This document shows positions 55,221 through 63,570 of a DNA stretch of 64,000 nucleotides, in pieces. Positions within the stretch are counted from its first letter, which is position 1. Each line of letters starts with the position of its first letter. Origin of the DNA: Bin80 sp965208025 (GTDB lineage: Bacteria; Bacteroidota; Rhodothermia; Rhodothermales; Bin80); assembly GCA_965208025.1 (NCBI GenBank), contig OZ242302.1, positions 3,162,001-3,226,000 on the forward strand, written 5' to 3'. Both the position numbers and the translations under genes were made by a program. The notes beneath the pieces were generated by a model. That model saw only the letters and a list, made by a program, of their open reading frames with translations, made no database searches and was not told the DNA's origin.

Positions 55221-57461
55221 CTACCTCCGCTTGGTTCGTCCCTTTTTCCTTGGTAACGGCTCCCATCGGAAGGCCATTAATTTGATATTTGCGGATGCAA
55301 CGATGAGCTCCACTTCTTGGCCGACGGTGGCATCAAGAGGAGCGTTTTCGGAATCATGCATATTCCCTTCAAGTCCGCTGTCTATATGCTTGGCTATCCA
55401 GTCATTGTTCTTCGTCTTTTTGTCAAGTAAGATAGCTTTAACACGGTCTCCTGGAGAGGGAAGTTTGCTGGTAGAACGAGTTCCCGATGTTTCAGGAGTT
55501 GAATGGTGTTTAACCGACTTAGAATCTCTCTGAAAATGTTGCGAAGATGAACTAGGTCTAGAAACATGACGGGCATTTCTTGACTTACTGCTCAACTCTT
55601 TTTCAGCGAAAGATCTCAAATTAGTGAGAACATCCTTACTTTTTTCACCCAACTTACTGCTCGGAAATCCAATCAACCGAATCACTATCTCGTTTTCATT
55701 ACGAAGATGATCTCGTGAAAGACTCCAATGAGCAGGCGAGGGTTGGCGCTTTTCATATTTGTACTTCTTCCCAATGCGTGGGGTGCCAAAAATTTTCAGT
55801 AGTTCAGTGTCCTTGTTTTTCAAAATTTTTGCATAATCACGAATCAACTCACCAATAGAATTGACTGCCTGAATAGGATTATTCGTACCAGCGAGTTGGT
55901 CTTCCATAATGATGGCATTTTCCAGCGAAGGTGCTTCAACGGATCCTTGCGAGGTTAATGAACAGATTTGGCGTAGATTTTTTCCAATATCTTTGCAGTC
56001 TTCAAGTGATGTAATACCACCAATCTCTACATCAGCAAAAGAGCCAAAACCCTTCCGGGATCTCGATCCCGCACCGCCGAATCGTGCTAAAAGCCAGAGC
56101 GCAACCTCAACTTGCTGATGAATGATCTCAGATGGCAACCGAACTGTATTGCTCTTAGTTTGGTAGTATCCACTCCGAGTAGTCACATGTAACTGCCATA
56201 CACTCCCCTCGGGCTGATACCAACGTGAACTATTCTTCTCGTCCATTCCGTACGACGCATAGGCTAAGCCGAGCATTCGTTGGTGGTCCCTTTTCTTGAA
56301 AGGCTTTGGCGGGGGCGAATCCCGATCTTGCAAGTGGATCCGAACCGGACTTCCATTATCTGTATCCCCCCAGATGGCGGCCTCCAATTTTCTTAGCGTC
56401 TTCAAGTTAACATGTGCCGTGTGCATTGTACGCCACCACCAACGAAGAAGGCCGCGAAGCGTAGCAGGTCGAAGATCGCAGTCCTGTGACTTCTGATCTG
56501 CTCCAGCTAAAAACGCCATAGAAATCAACTCCAGTTTGTACTGTTTACGAGTAATCTGTGGACTTTCCGGCACAGGAAGGGGTTCCTTAGCCAAGAATCG
56601 ACCATACCCGGCTGCGGTCTTTGCACCCGCTCCTTCGGCTGACAAGGCACCTTGAAGCCAGTTGATCCCATTCTCAACTAAGGAGTTTGGTTGACGCTTG
56701 CGGTCAGAAACTGCAAACTGAAACTCTATTCCATCACTGACCACAGGAAAATATACGGGGTTTGGATCTTCGGTATCATCAGGCGGGGATTCCCCCTGGT
56801 AATATTTCCTGTGATGGCTGTTCGTGATGTCTACTTCAATAGGGGGCCATTGAGAAGGCCAAGCGTCATGGAAAATTAAACGACCAGCAGCGGAGGAGTT
56901 TTGCACCGAGATCTCCGAAGGACGCCAGCCAGAGTGTTCTGTTCTTTTTTTGTATGTCTCCGAGTTTGGAGTGTAGCCGAATGCTTCTTCAATCTGACGC
57001 CATGCTAATTCCTGATCAGGTTGAGCAGGTGCCCAAACAGTCTTCGCCCAAGCACGGGCAAGTCCCTTTAATCCGCTACCAGGCAGGTAAACAAAACCAT
57101 AGATTGGATGCAGCGCAATCCCTGCATTTTCCAATGCTCCGGGATGAGATAAGTGTAATGTAAGGGCACCGTGTGTACGCATTAAGAGCTTACGAGCACC
57201 TACCGAGTATAGCATCTGCTCTCGGCGTACGTTTAATGTATCCAATAGACTCTTGTCGCCGGAGGATTCACTCAAATTTTTCAATACGTTACGCTGGAAC
57301 TCCATTAGTGTCTCTGGATTTTCCTCGGGAAATTCAGAGAACTTATCAAGCATCAATCCCGCATGAAATTGATGCTGGTAGACAGATTCTTTCACCATAC
57401 GATACGTCCCCCGAGGGATCGTAGGTCCTGCAGGAATCATGATGTCTCTACGGTGATTCAT
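55221..57461 (-). CDS. cmr6-cmr1: Cmr6-Cmr1 fusion RAMP protein with OB-like tail
   Basis: Two Cmr subunits are joined in one chain of about 746 residues. Numbered from the upstream GTG at 57485, the Cmr6 part (about 25-300) shows HPIYGFVYLPGSGLKGLARA, then DITNSHHRKYYQGESPPDD and GAGAKTAAGYGRF. The Cmr1 part (about 315-500) shows FLAGADQ, LRPATLRGLLRWWWR, LEAAIWGDTDNGSPV and RFGGAGSRSRKGFGSF. A linker rich in Ser and Arg (about 635-675) leads to a C-terminal beta-rich domain (PSPGDRVKAILLDKKTKNND to IVASANIKLMAFRWE) that looks like an OB/S1-type fold. AAGGA at 57467-57471 is best placed for ATG 57461, overlapping cmr5. The Cmr1 and Cmr6 subunits normally sit together at one end of the complex, so the fusion is structurally sensible. 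No separate cmr1 or cmr6 gene is present. Confidence 0.88.
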   Translation of the reverse strand: MNHRRDIMIPAGPTIPRGTYRMVKESVYQHQFHAGLMLDKFSEFPEENPETLMEFQRNVLKNLSESSGDKSLLDTLNVRREQMLYSVGARKLLMRTHGALTLHLSHPGALENAGIALHPIYGFVYLPGSGLKGLARAWAKTVWAPAQPDQELAWRQIEEAFGYTPNSETYKKRTEHSGWRPSEISVQNSSAAGRLIFHDAWPSQWPPIEVDITNSHHRKYYQGESPPDDTEDPNPVYFPVVSDGIEFQFAVSDRKRQPNSLVENGINWLQGALSAEGAGAKTAAGYGRFLAKEPLPVPESPQITRKQYKLELISMAFLAGADQKSQDCDLRPATLRGLLRWWWRTMHTAHVNLKTLRKLEAAIWGDTDNGSPVRIHLQDRDSPPPKPFKKRDHQRMLGLAYASYGMDEKNSSRWYQPEGSVWQLHVTTRSGYYQTKSNTVRLPSEIIHQQVEVALWLLARFGGAGSRSRKGFGSFADVEIGGITSLEDCKDIGKNLRQICSLTSQGSVEAPSLENAIIMEDQLAGTNNPIQAVNSIGELIRDYAKILKNKDTELLKIFGTPRIGKKYKYEKRQPSPAHWSLSRDHLRNENEIVIRLIGFPSSKLGEKSKDVLTNLRSFAEKELSSKSRNARHVSRPSSSSQHFQRDSKSVKHHSTPETSGTRSTSKLPSPGDRVKAILLDKKTKNNDWIAKHIDSGLEGNMHDSENAPLDATVGQEVELIVASANIKLMAFRWEPLPRKKGRTKRR

Positions 57462-57864
57462 CGTCATCCTTGAATTCGGCTTCACAGAATCGCGTCAACC
57501 ACTGGAGGTAGAGTAAAGCCTCCTCTGTCGCTCTGCGGAGAAAGTTGGCATCACTTTCAATAATTGCCAACAGCAATGCAGAGCAATCTGTGGCATCTTT
57601 TGGGCGAGGGGCAAGCTTTCTTTCTTTGAGTATCCACTCTCCGAGGGCAATCAGAACATGACTGCGATGATCTTTCTCTGCATCACAATTAGATGATTTT
57701 GCATAGACGAATCGGAGTGCTTGCCCAAGTCCAGCAGTATGGATGCGGATCGGTAGGCGTTTGACTTCTGCCGCAAAATCTCTGGGTGCTTTATGATTGC
57801 GAGCGGTTTCCACAATACCCCAAGCATGTCGGGCTCGTTGCTGATCAAGCGTTACTTTTTTCAT
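57448..57864 (-). CDS. cmr5: Cmr5 small subunit of the type III-B complex
   Basis: This 138-residue alpha-helical protein matches Cmr5: QQRARHAWGIVETARN at the start, DFAAEVKRLPIRIHTAGLGQ near residue 29, then ALRFVY, and a C-terminal LLYLQWLTRFCEAEF. Cmr5 stacks along the Cmr4 filament and stabilises the target-binding groove. The gene is 7 bases after cmr4 and overlaps the fusion gene, as expected for one operon. Confidence 0.93.
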   Translation of the reverse strand: MKKVTLDQQRARHAWGIVETARNHKAPRDFAAEVKRLPIRIHTAGLGQALRFVYAKSSNCDAEKDHRSHVLIALGEWILKERKLAPRPKDATDCSALLLAIIESDANFLRRATEEALLYLQWLTRFCEAEFKDDDESP

Positions 57865-57871
57865 GGAATGA

Positions 57872-58756
57872 TCACGTTTTCAAATCGGTGATATTTACTG
57901 CGCAGAATCCCTTTCCAATAGTTTCACCAGAGCCAATCTGCAGAAAATGGATCTCCATATCCATCAGCCACTGTAAAATCTGATCAGGGGAACGCTTATG
58001 GTCGCTACGGCGACTCTCACTGCAAAGAATAAGCGAATACAAGAGCGTTTCGGCAGGGAGATATTCTTCATAAAAGAGAGCCCCCTTACGTACGGTCTTG
58101 CGCTCATAGTCCAACCCGATTCTGGCAATCACTTCGGTTGCATTGCGCACAAAATATGTAAAGTCATCATCATGTAATATTACTAGATGCTCTCGGAATC
58201 GCTTTTGGGTATTATCGTCTGCGAAAGCATGGTCGGCAAACCTAAAATCTATCGTTTTGGGTTTACTTACAAACTCAAACTCTTCAAGTACGATCCTGTC
58301 TCCTGAGACAATTAGTGGACTATTATCAGGACAAATTGCCTGATCTCTTTCAGGTTTAGGTAGATCCTCATTAATGCTCGTCCCAATGATACTACAATCT
58401 CTGGCGAACCGCTCCAATACCGCAGGACAGGTAATCCAGGCAAATACCCCCATTAGAGAACGAACGGGGAATGCCAGAATGCGAGCATCTGTGATGGCGA
58501 TTGCACCGGCATGATCAGATGCAGCATTGGTTGGTGGGCCAAAGGCTGCCAGTAAGTCATGGTCTTGATCACTCTCACCTACTGAGCGAGAATTACTCTC
58601 AGACCTGAGAACCCCTTTGAGCGATGATCCTGCAATGATCGGCCAATCCGTATGTCGCTCCCGTTGAACAGGTAAATCAATTACACCGAGTGCACTTCCC
58701 CCTCCGGGGTGGAGGCCAGTCAGAGCATGTAAGAACATTATAGCTTTTTCAGACAT
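57872..58756 (-). CDS. cmr4: Cmr4 backbone RNase of the type III-B complex
   Basis: This 294-residue RAMP protein forms the filament that holds the crRNA and cuts target RNA every 6 nt. The opening MFLHALTGLHPGGGSALGVI continues DLPVQRERHTDWPIIAGSSL. It contains the conserved Asp expected to be catalytic (LGVIDLPVQRE, residue 27) and the GSSLKGVLR motif. AGAIAITDARILAFPVRSL and QIGSGETIGKGFCAV near the C-terminus are also typical. It overlaps cmr3 by 8 bases. Confidence 0.95.
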   Translation of the reverse strand: MSEKAIMFLHALTGLHPGGGSALGVIDLPVQRERHTDWPIIAGSSLKGVLRSESNSRSVGESDQDHDLLAAFGPPTNAASDHAGAIAITDARILAFPVRSLMGVFAWITCPAVLERFARDCSIIGTSINEDLPKPERDQAICPDNSPLIVSGDRIVLEEFEFVSKPKTIDFRFADHAFADDNTQKRFREHLVILHDDDFTYFVRNATEVIARIGLDYERKTVRKGALFYEEYLPAETLLYSLILCSESRRSDHKRSPDQILQWLMDMEIHFLQIGSGETIGKGFCAVNITDLKT

Positions 58757-59843
58757 AATTCCATTTTCCTTTTAAGTATTGTCCCCACCCAACGATAGCA
58801 TCATCATGAGCAACCAATTGCTCTGGGGGGCTTTCATTTTCAGAGAAAAAATATACGGATCCAGCCCGAACTAAGAATCGGTTAGGCTTGGGACCGCCTA
58901 ATGCTAAATCCCATCCAGAAATTCCGTCATATCCAGGCACTGCCGCAGCAATACAGGGTAGCTGGGACGGTTTCCAGCCATCGAACCATGCGGCTGTGGT
59001 TAGAACCATGAGTTGTCTGTCTCCATCAGAAGATGGGTCATATGGAAATTCCATACCCGAATGGGAGGAAATCTCCACATGTCTTCCCTCACCACCAAAT
59101 TTCATGAGCAAACCAGATTGCTTCAACGGTGAAATTATTTCACTGTCTCCCCTCACTTCGGCGTAGAAGGTGACATTTTCCTTCAGAGAAAGCATTCCGG
59201 CTGAGTAGATCAAGCTCTCAGATGCGGTATTGCTTCTCCCATCAACCCCAATACCTGCGCGATGATCAATTAGGTAGAGTTTATCGGACATTACGATTTC
59301 GCTGATCTCTGGGAGACCACCTTCTAAGTAGGCTTGCATTCCGAGTGAGGTCAGGTAATGGCCGCTTAGTGATTTTAGTCCTTTCCTTCCGTGATACCAG
59401 AGCGGAAGTAGGCCCGATTCAATGGGTTGCCAACCATGGGGCGGAGTACGTAGTGGGTCTAGACGAACGAGATCTTCTTTTTTGAGTGAGCTAGAAAACG
59501 GCTTGATGGATTTCAAATTTGCTGGAACAGGCATGAGCACTTGCCCGTCTCTGCATAACCAGGGTCCAGCGATTTCGACTTGTCCAAGGATAGCAATACT
59601 ACCTCCAAAATCGTGAAGCGCTTGATCAAATGATCCAGTTGAGCGGACACGCTCACTGAACCGATCCAAGTTAATGCCGTGGGCTTTTAACAGTAGTGTG
59701 CGAAGTGCTCCCGTAAGTGTTTGCGGAGAAGGCAGTCCTGAACGTGCCTGACCAGCCGGACCGAACGGGCGGGCATCACGAAAAAATAGCGTGTCAACCG
59801 GACGTAGCGAAAGCTGTAACGATTCCCTATGATTAACCATCAT
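58749..59843 (-). CDS. cmr3: Cmr3 subunit of the type III-B complex
   Basis: This 364-residue RAMP protein caps the crRNA 5' handle together with Cas10. The N-terminal signature LRPVDTLFFRDARPFGPAG is diagnostic, followed by LPSPQTLTGALRTLLL. IDHRAGIGVDGRSNTASE near residue 190 and the C-terminal AAVPGYDGISGWDLALGGPK loop also fit Cmr3. It overlaps the end of cas10 by 11 bases, consistent with translational coupling. Confidence 0.94.
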   Translation of the reverse strand: MMVNHRESLQLSLRPVDTLFFRDARPFGPAGQARSGLPSPQTLTGALRTLLLKAHGINLDRFSERVRSTGSFDQALHDFGGSIAILGQVEIAGPWLCRDGQVLMPVPANLKSIKPFSSSLKKEDLVRLDPLRTPPHGWQPIESGLLPLWYHGRKGLKSLSGHYLTSLGMQAYLEGGLPEISEIVMSDKLYLIDHRAGIGVDGRSNTASESLIYSAGMLSLKENVTFYAEVRGDSEIISPLKQSGLLMKFGGEGRHVEISSHSGMEFPYDPSSDGDRQLMVLTTAAWFDGWKPSQLPCIAAAVPGYDGISGWDLALGGPKPNRFLVRAGSVYFFSENESPPEQLVAHDDAIVGWGQYLKGKWNYV

Positions 59844-62388
59844 ATCCGCGCGCTACGAATGAAGCTCCTAAACAGAGTTGAGTGAATCTCTCAAGCCGCC
59901 CGTCATCAGTACTTTCATGTTCACAGAAATGGGACCACCAATCTTTGATTGGTACTTTTCCTTGAATGGCCTGAGAGGGATTTTCCATATCGGTTCGTTC
60001 AATCAAGCGTCTGATTTCGGAATCAACCGCTTCATGGGGAAGCCCGGTGTCCGATAGGGTAGGGATCTCATGTCGCAAATGGTAAGCCCATCTGTCAGAT
60101 AAGCCGTCTTTGAACATATCAACTGCATCTTGAAACCAAGGAGCAAGACTCCAAGGCAGAACACATTGGGAGTGATCCCCAGACCGCCGGATGAAACTAA
60201 GAGTCAAACGATGCTTGCCTTGAACAGCCTTGGAGGCCTTCTCTGCTTCCCGTGCAGCTTGCAGGGCAGCTCGAAGATCTTTCTTGTAATGAACGAACGC
60301 AATCCCTGCCGAGAGCGTTGCTTTGTGTCCCATTGTGAGAAAATGCCGACCCTCAATCTCTGTCCAGCCAGGAGTTTGATCGTTTTCACCGGAAAATGCA
60401 TTTCGTAATTGCAATGCACACTGAACCGCATACTGCGCAGGAAGAAGTGCGAGCACATCATCCCCGCCAGAGTAGATCAAAGTCCCATTGAACTGATTTA
60501 TAATTGAAGGGACAATTACGCTGGCGAAGTTATTGAGTGCTTCGCTGATGGATGCGTGCAATGCCGGACCTACTGGACGTTTAACATCAAGTCCTTCCGG
60601 TTCAAAGTGTTCAAAATAGTCCAGTAATTTTTCATGGATTACCTCCCTTACTAAGGGCGCTTTTTCACCTTTCAGCCACAGTCCCATATCATCTGCATCC
60701 ATCACAAGGATAGCATAGTAAGATGGTGGTGCGCCTTTCTCTCGAGCTAACTTAATTCGTGACCACAACTCTGATGGAATGGTCTCATCGCCCTCATCCG
60801 CATGATGTTGGTGAAGCCATTGACCGCTCCAATGTTTGCAATTCGTATGCGAAATCGTAGTATCATTCAGCCAGTCCATTGCAGCAACTGTGGCAGTATC
60901 TGGAAACAGAACATCGCTATCTTCCAACTCAAATGTGGGAGCAAGAACACGTTCCGCGGCAAAGCGCTTGCAAAGTGCAATTGCACAGAACCGATCAGGC
61001 TTTCTGAGGCGGTTATTAGAGTGCCACACGGAGGTCCAAAATTCCTGGGATTCCTCGAGGGTGGCGGGTCCTACTTGTTCATAGGTCCCCAGCAAGGTGC
61101 ACTTCGGACCTGCGGGGCTGGCTACCGGAACCATCGGAATATGACGAATAGATCGTTGGGATTCGGCCATTCGAGCAGATACTTCCAACTGAGCTTGCCA
61201 CTCACCTGCACGGTCCTGAGGATATCCAGGAATATCCTCTTTAGGTATATATTTGACCATTTCACGGACATGATGAGCATCTTTCCAGACTCGGCTAAAA
61301 TCCTGTTCCCCTCCAATCAGGCTCGCCATTTGGGTATCGCTCAGCTTGTTAGTTGGACAAATTGAAGCAGTTACATCAAAGAAACTTTCAATCTGCGCGT
61401 CCCAGTGTAGGGCCCAATCGGGATCATGAGAAGAAAACTCGCTATCCAGCGAATCTCGGACGGTGTTTGACAATCGTTTCCAACTTTCACGGATATGTCT
61501 GATGCATTCTTTGGCAAATACAGACGCTGTTCTACCGTCTCGGCCGTAAGGTACCAGAGCAACAAACCTATTCGGTAGGGAGGGAGCCTTGCGAGCGCGG
61601 TCCGAGGGTAGCGATATCAAATTTATGAGTTCGGGTATTTCTCGCAGCCACATATCAGCCAAGGGATGCTGCCGAAGCGCAGGAAAAACGAACACCGTAG
61701 GACCCAAATCTTCAAGTATGGGGCGCATTCCTTCAAAAATGAGCCAAGACAGCAATGCACTACCAGACCACAAGTCACGTACACTCCTGGCTGCTTGAAT
61801 AAATGTCTGGACAGGTCCGAGTGTGACAGATAAAATTGCGTAGCCATGTCGCCCCTGCTGCGCAGCTGCGATTCCACTGGAAATATCAGCGTGTTGAATA
61901 AGCGAATGGTCAGGAACTCTGGTATCTGCCGGGAACCTTGTGAAGTCAGCGCCGAAGCGATTGTGGAGTTCGTTAGGCAATAGCCTCCATAATGCAAGGA
62001 AACGGATCTTTGGGGATGGTGGAAGTGTACTGACGATGCTGGTAATTATCTCTGACACAGCATCGCTGTTCAAATCATATTTTTTCAGCGATAGCTTCTG
62101 AGCACTAACTGGATGGTAGATCTGAATCGGACCATCTTCGGGTCCGACTGCTCGTTCGTAATTTTCTCCAGGAGAAGGCATTGGCAGCCGGTCTGCAATA
62201 GAAGCATTTATATCTGCGGACTTGATTGAGTCGTCTCGGACATGAGCTAAGGTTGGATCACCTAATGCTGCAGACTGATACCCATGTGCACGACTCTCAT
62301 GGCGGGATATTAACAGCGCTTTATCAACAGGATCATGCATCCATACCTGAAGCAGGTAAAGCCAATCCGTTTCAATTATGGCAGGCAT
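59833..62388 (-). CDS. cas10: Cas10/Cmr2 with HD-like and GGDD cyclase sites
   Basis: This 851-residue large subunit of the type III-B complex has an HD-type motif near the N-terminus (WMHDPVDK, residues 12-19), which could give DNase activity. The first palm-like domain carries ILVMDADDMGLWLKG near 555. The second has the cyclase motif IYSGGDDVLALLP near 637-648, intact as GGDD. It should therefore make cyclic oligoadenylate after target RNA binding and activate the CARF-HEPN protein. It is the first gene of the minus-strand operon. The 318 bases between it and cas6 should hold divergent promoters. Confidence 0.96.
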   Translation of the reverse strand: MPAIIETDWLYLLQVWMHDPVDKALLISRHESRAHGYQSAALGDPTLAHVRDDSIKSADINASIADRLPMPSPGENYERAVGPEDGPIQIYHPVSAQKLSLKKYDLNSDAVSEIITSIVSTLPPSPKIRFLALWRLLPNELHNRFGADFTRFPADTRVPDHSLIQHADISSGIAAAQQGRHGYAILSVTLGPVQTFIQAARSVRDLWSGSALLSWLIFEGMRPILEDLGPTVFVFPALRQHPLADMWLREIPELINLISLPSDRARKAPSLPNRFVALVPYGRDGRTASVFAKECIRHIRESWKRLSNTVRDSLDSEFSSHDPDWALHWDAQIESFFDVTASICPTNKLSDTQMASLIGGEQDFSRVWKDAHHVREMVKYIPKEDIPGYPQDRAGEWQAQLEVSARMAESQRSIRHIPMVPVASPAGPKCTLLGTYEQVGPATLEESQEFWTSVWHSNNRLRKPDRFCAIALCKRFAAERVLAPTFELEDSDVLFPDTATVAAMDWLNDTTISHTNCKHWSGQWLHQHHADEGDETIPSELWSRIKLAREKGAPPSYYAILVMDADDMGLWLKGEKAPLVREVIHEKLLDYFEHFEPEGLDVKRPVGPALHASISEALNNFASVIVPSIINQFNGTLIYSGGDDVLALLPAQYAVQCALQLRNAFSGENDQTPGWTEIEGRHFLTMGHKATLSAGIAFVHYKKDLRAALQAAREAEKASKAVQGKHRLTLSFIRRSGDHSQCVLPWSLAPWFQDAVDMFKDGLSDRWAYHLRHEIPTLSDTGLPHEAVDSEIRRLIERTDMENPSQAIQGKVPIKDWWSHFCEHESTDDGRLERFTQLCLGASFVARGYDG

Positions 62389-62706
62389 GGAATCAAGACA
62401 TTTCGGTTCGGAGGAGTGATTGAAAAAATAATGGGTGCACCTCTAGAGTAATAAATGTCGGCGCACGAATATAAATGCCTGAAAGAACAAATCCAAATTT
62501 AGGCAAGAAGAACTTGCTTTTCATCGGTCTCCGTGGAGCACATCAATCGGGTTTCATGTGCCATGTCTGTCAAGTTCTACGTTAGGAGATTGGGGATGCG
62601 AATGGGAGATAGTGAGATTCCAGTTTCAAACGATTGGTGTATGTTTATATGCCAATGCTATGTTAAAATAAGACAAGCCACATTTCGCCACCAATCAGTA
62701 TCTTAA
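62389..62706. promoter_or_regulatory. Divergent promoter region between cas10 and cas6
   Basis: These 318 bases hold no gene. They must drive the cas operon leftward and cas6 rightward. An AT-rich TATGTTAAAATAAG at about 62660-62673 could serve as the cas6 -10 region. No operator repeat is obvious. Confidence 0.45.
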
Positions 62707-63564
62707 ATGCCGCTACGGAGTCAACTCAACTTACTATTTAGCAGGGTAAGAGTCAGTGCATGGAGGCTTTTGTTGGATACGCCGCAAATGTACGCCACTA
62801 CACCAATGATCCGTGGAGTATGGGGACGCGCTTTAAAGCATTTAGATAGAGAGTTGTATGAGAGTGTCTTTGTCGGAAAGACCGAGCATGGGCATAACTT
62901 ACCGAGATACATCATTCGACCTGCACCATACGATCCAGAAACCGCCCCCGCCCTTGATTGGCTACTCTTTAACGTTGACCATCGCAATGAGCAAGTGTTA
63001 TGGAGAGTCTGGGATATTGCATGCGGTATGGGACTTGGAAAGAAACGCATACCCTTCAGAATGCGAGAAAAAAGATCTCTCTCGCCAGAAAACAGTTTAT
63101 TAGAGACGAACACATGGTCTTTGTCAGAGATCAAGTGGCCCTTACCTGGTGATCCCACTCTGACGCCATGTATCTTACGGTTTGAAGTTCCGCTCAGGTT
63201 AATAAGGCGAAGCCAACTGATTAGGTCTCCTGAATTTTCTGATTTAATTACTGCATCGATCCGTAGGATTGCAGGTTTAGCGGGAATGACTCGCGGGGAG
63301 CGTTATAGAGACCTTGTACGTTCTGTAAATACTGAAGCCAACCGAACCTCAGCAAATCACTGGATTGGCGAAAAATCTAACCTTGTACGATGGTCTGCGG
63401 CCCAGCAAAAAGAAATTGAGTTTTTTGGCATTTCGGGAACCATCACATTGCCAGACGGACCAGGATATTTATGGCCACTTCTTGCAGCAGCACAGTGGTG
63501 TCACATCGGGAAAGGCACTGTATACGGAATGGGGCAAATCCACATCGAATCAGTGCGGCAGTAA
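62707..63564 (+). CDS. cas6: Cas6-family crRNA endoribonuclease
   Basis: This 285-residue RAMP protein cleaves the precursor crRNA within repeats. The C-terminal half matches the Cas6 C-terminal domain, including EFFGISGTITLPDGPGYLW and the glycine-rich loop HIGKGTVYGMGQIHIE. The N-terminal half has the first ferredoxin-like fold (SRVRVSAWRLLLD, then TTPMIRGVWGRALKHLD). A catalytic His cannot be chosen by eye. Cleavage 8 nt before the repeat end would leave the ATTGAAAC handle seen in this array. It is divergent from the cas operon and is followed after 6 bases by a metallo-beta-lactamase-fold gene. Confidence 0.85.
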   Translation: MPLRSQLNLLFSRVRVSAWRLLLDTPQMYATTPMIRGVWGRALKHLDRELYESVFVGKTEHGHNLPRYIIRPAPYDPETAPALDWLLFNVDHRNEQVLWRVWDIACGMGLGKKRIPFRMREKRSLSPENSLLETNTWSLSEIKWPLPGDPTLTPCILRFEVPLRLIRRSQLIRSPEFSDLITASIRRIAGLAGMTRGERYRDLVRSVNTEANRTSANHWIGEKSNLVRWSAAQQKEIEFFGISGTITLPDGPGYLWPLLAAAQWCHIGKGTVYGMGQIHIESVRQ

Positions 63565-63570
63565 GAAAAA

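Noticed and set aside
60802..61365. 187-aa plus-strand open frame opposite cas10
   Set aside because: It is antisense to conserved Cas10 sequence and has no recognisable domain.
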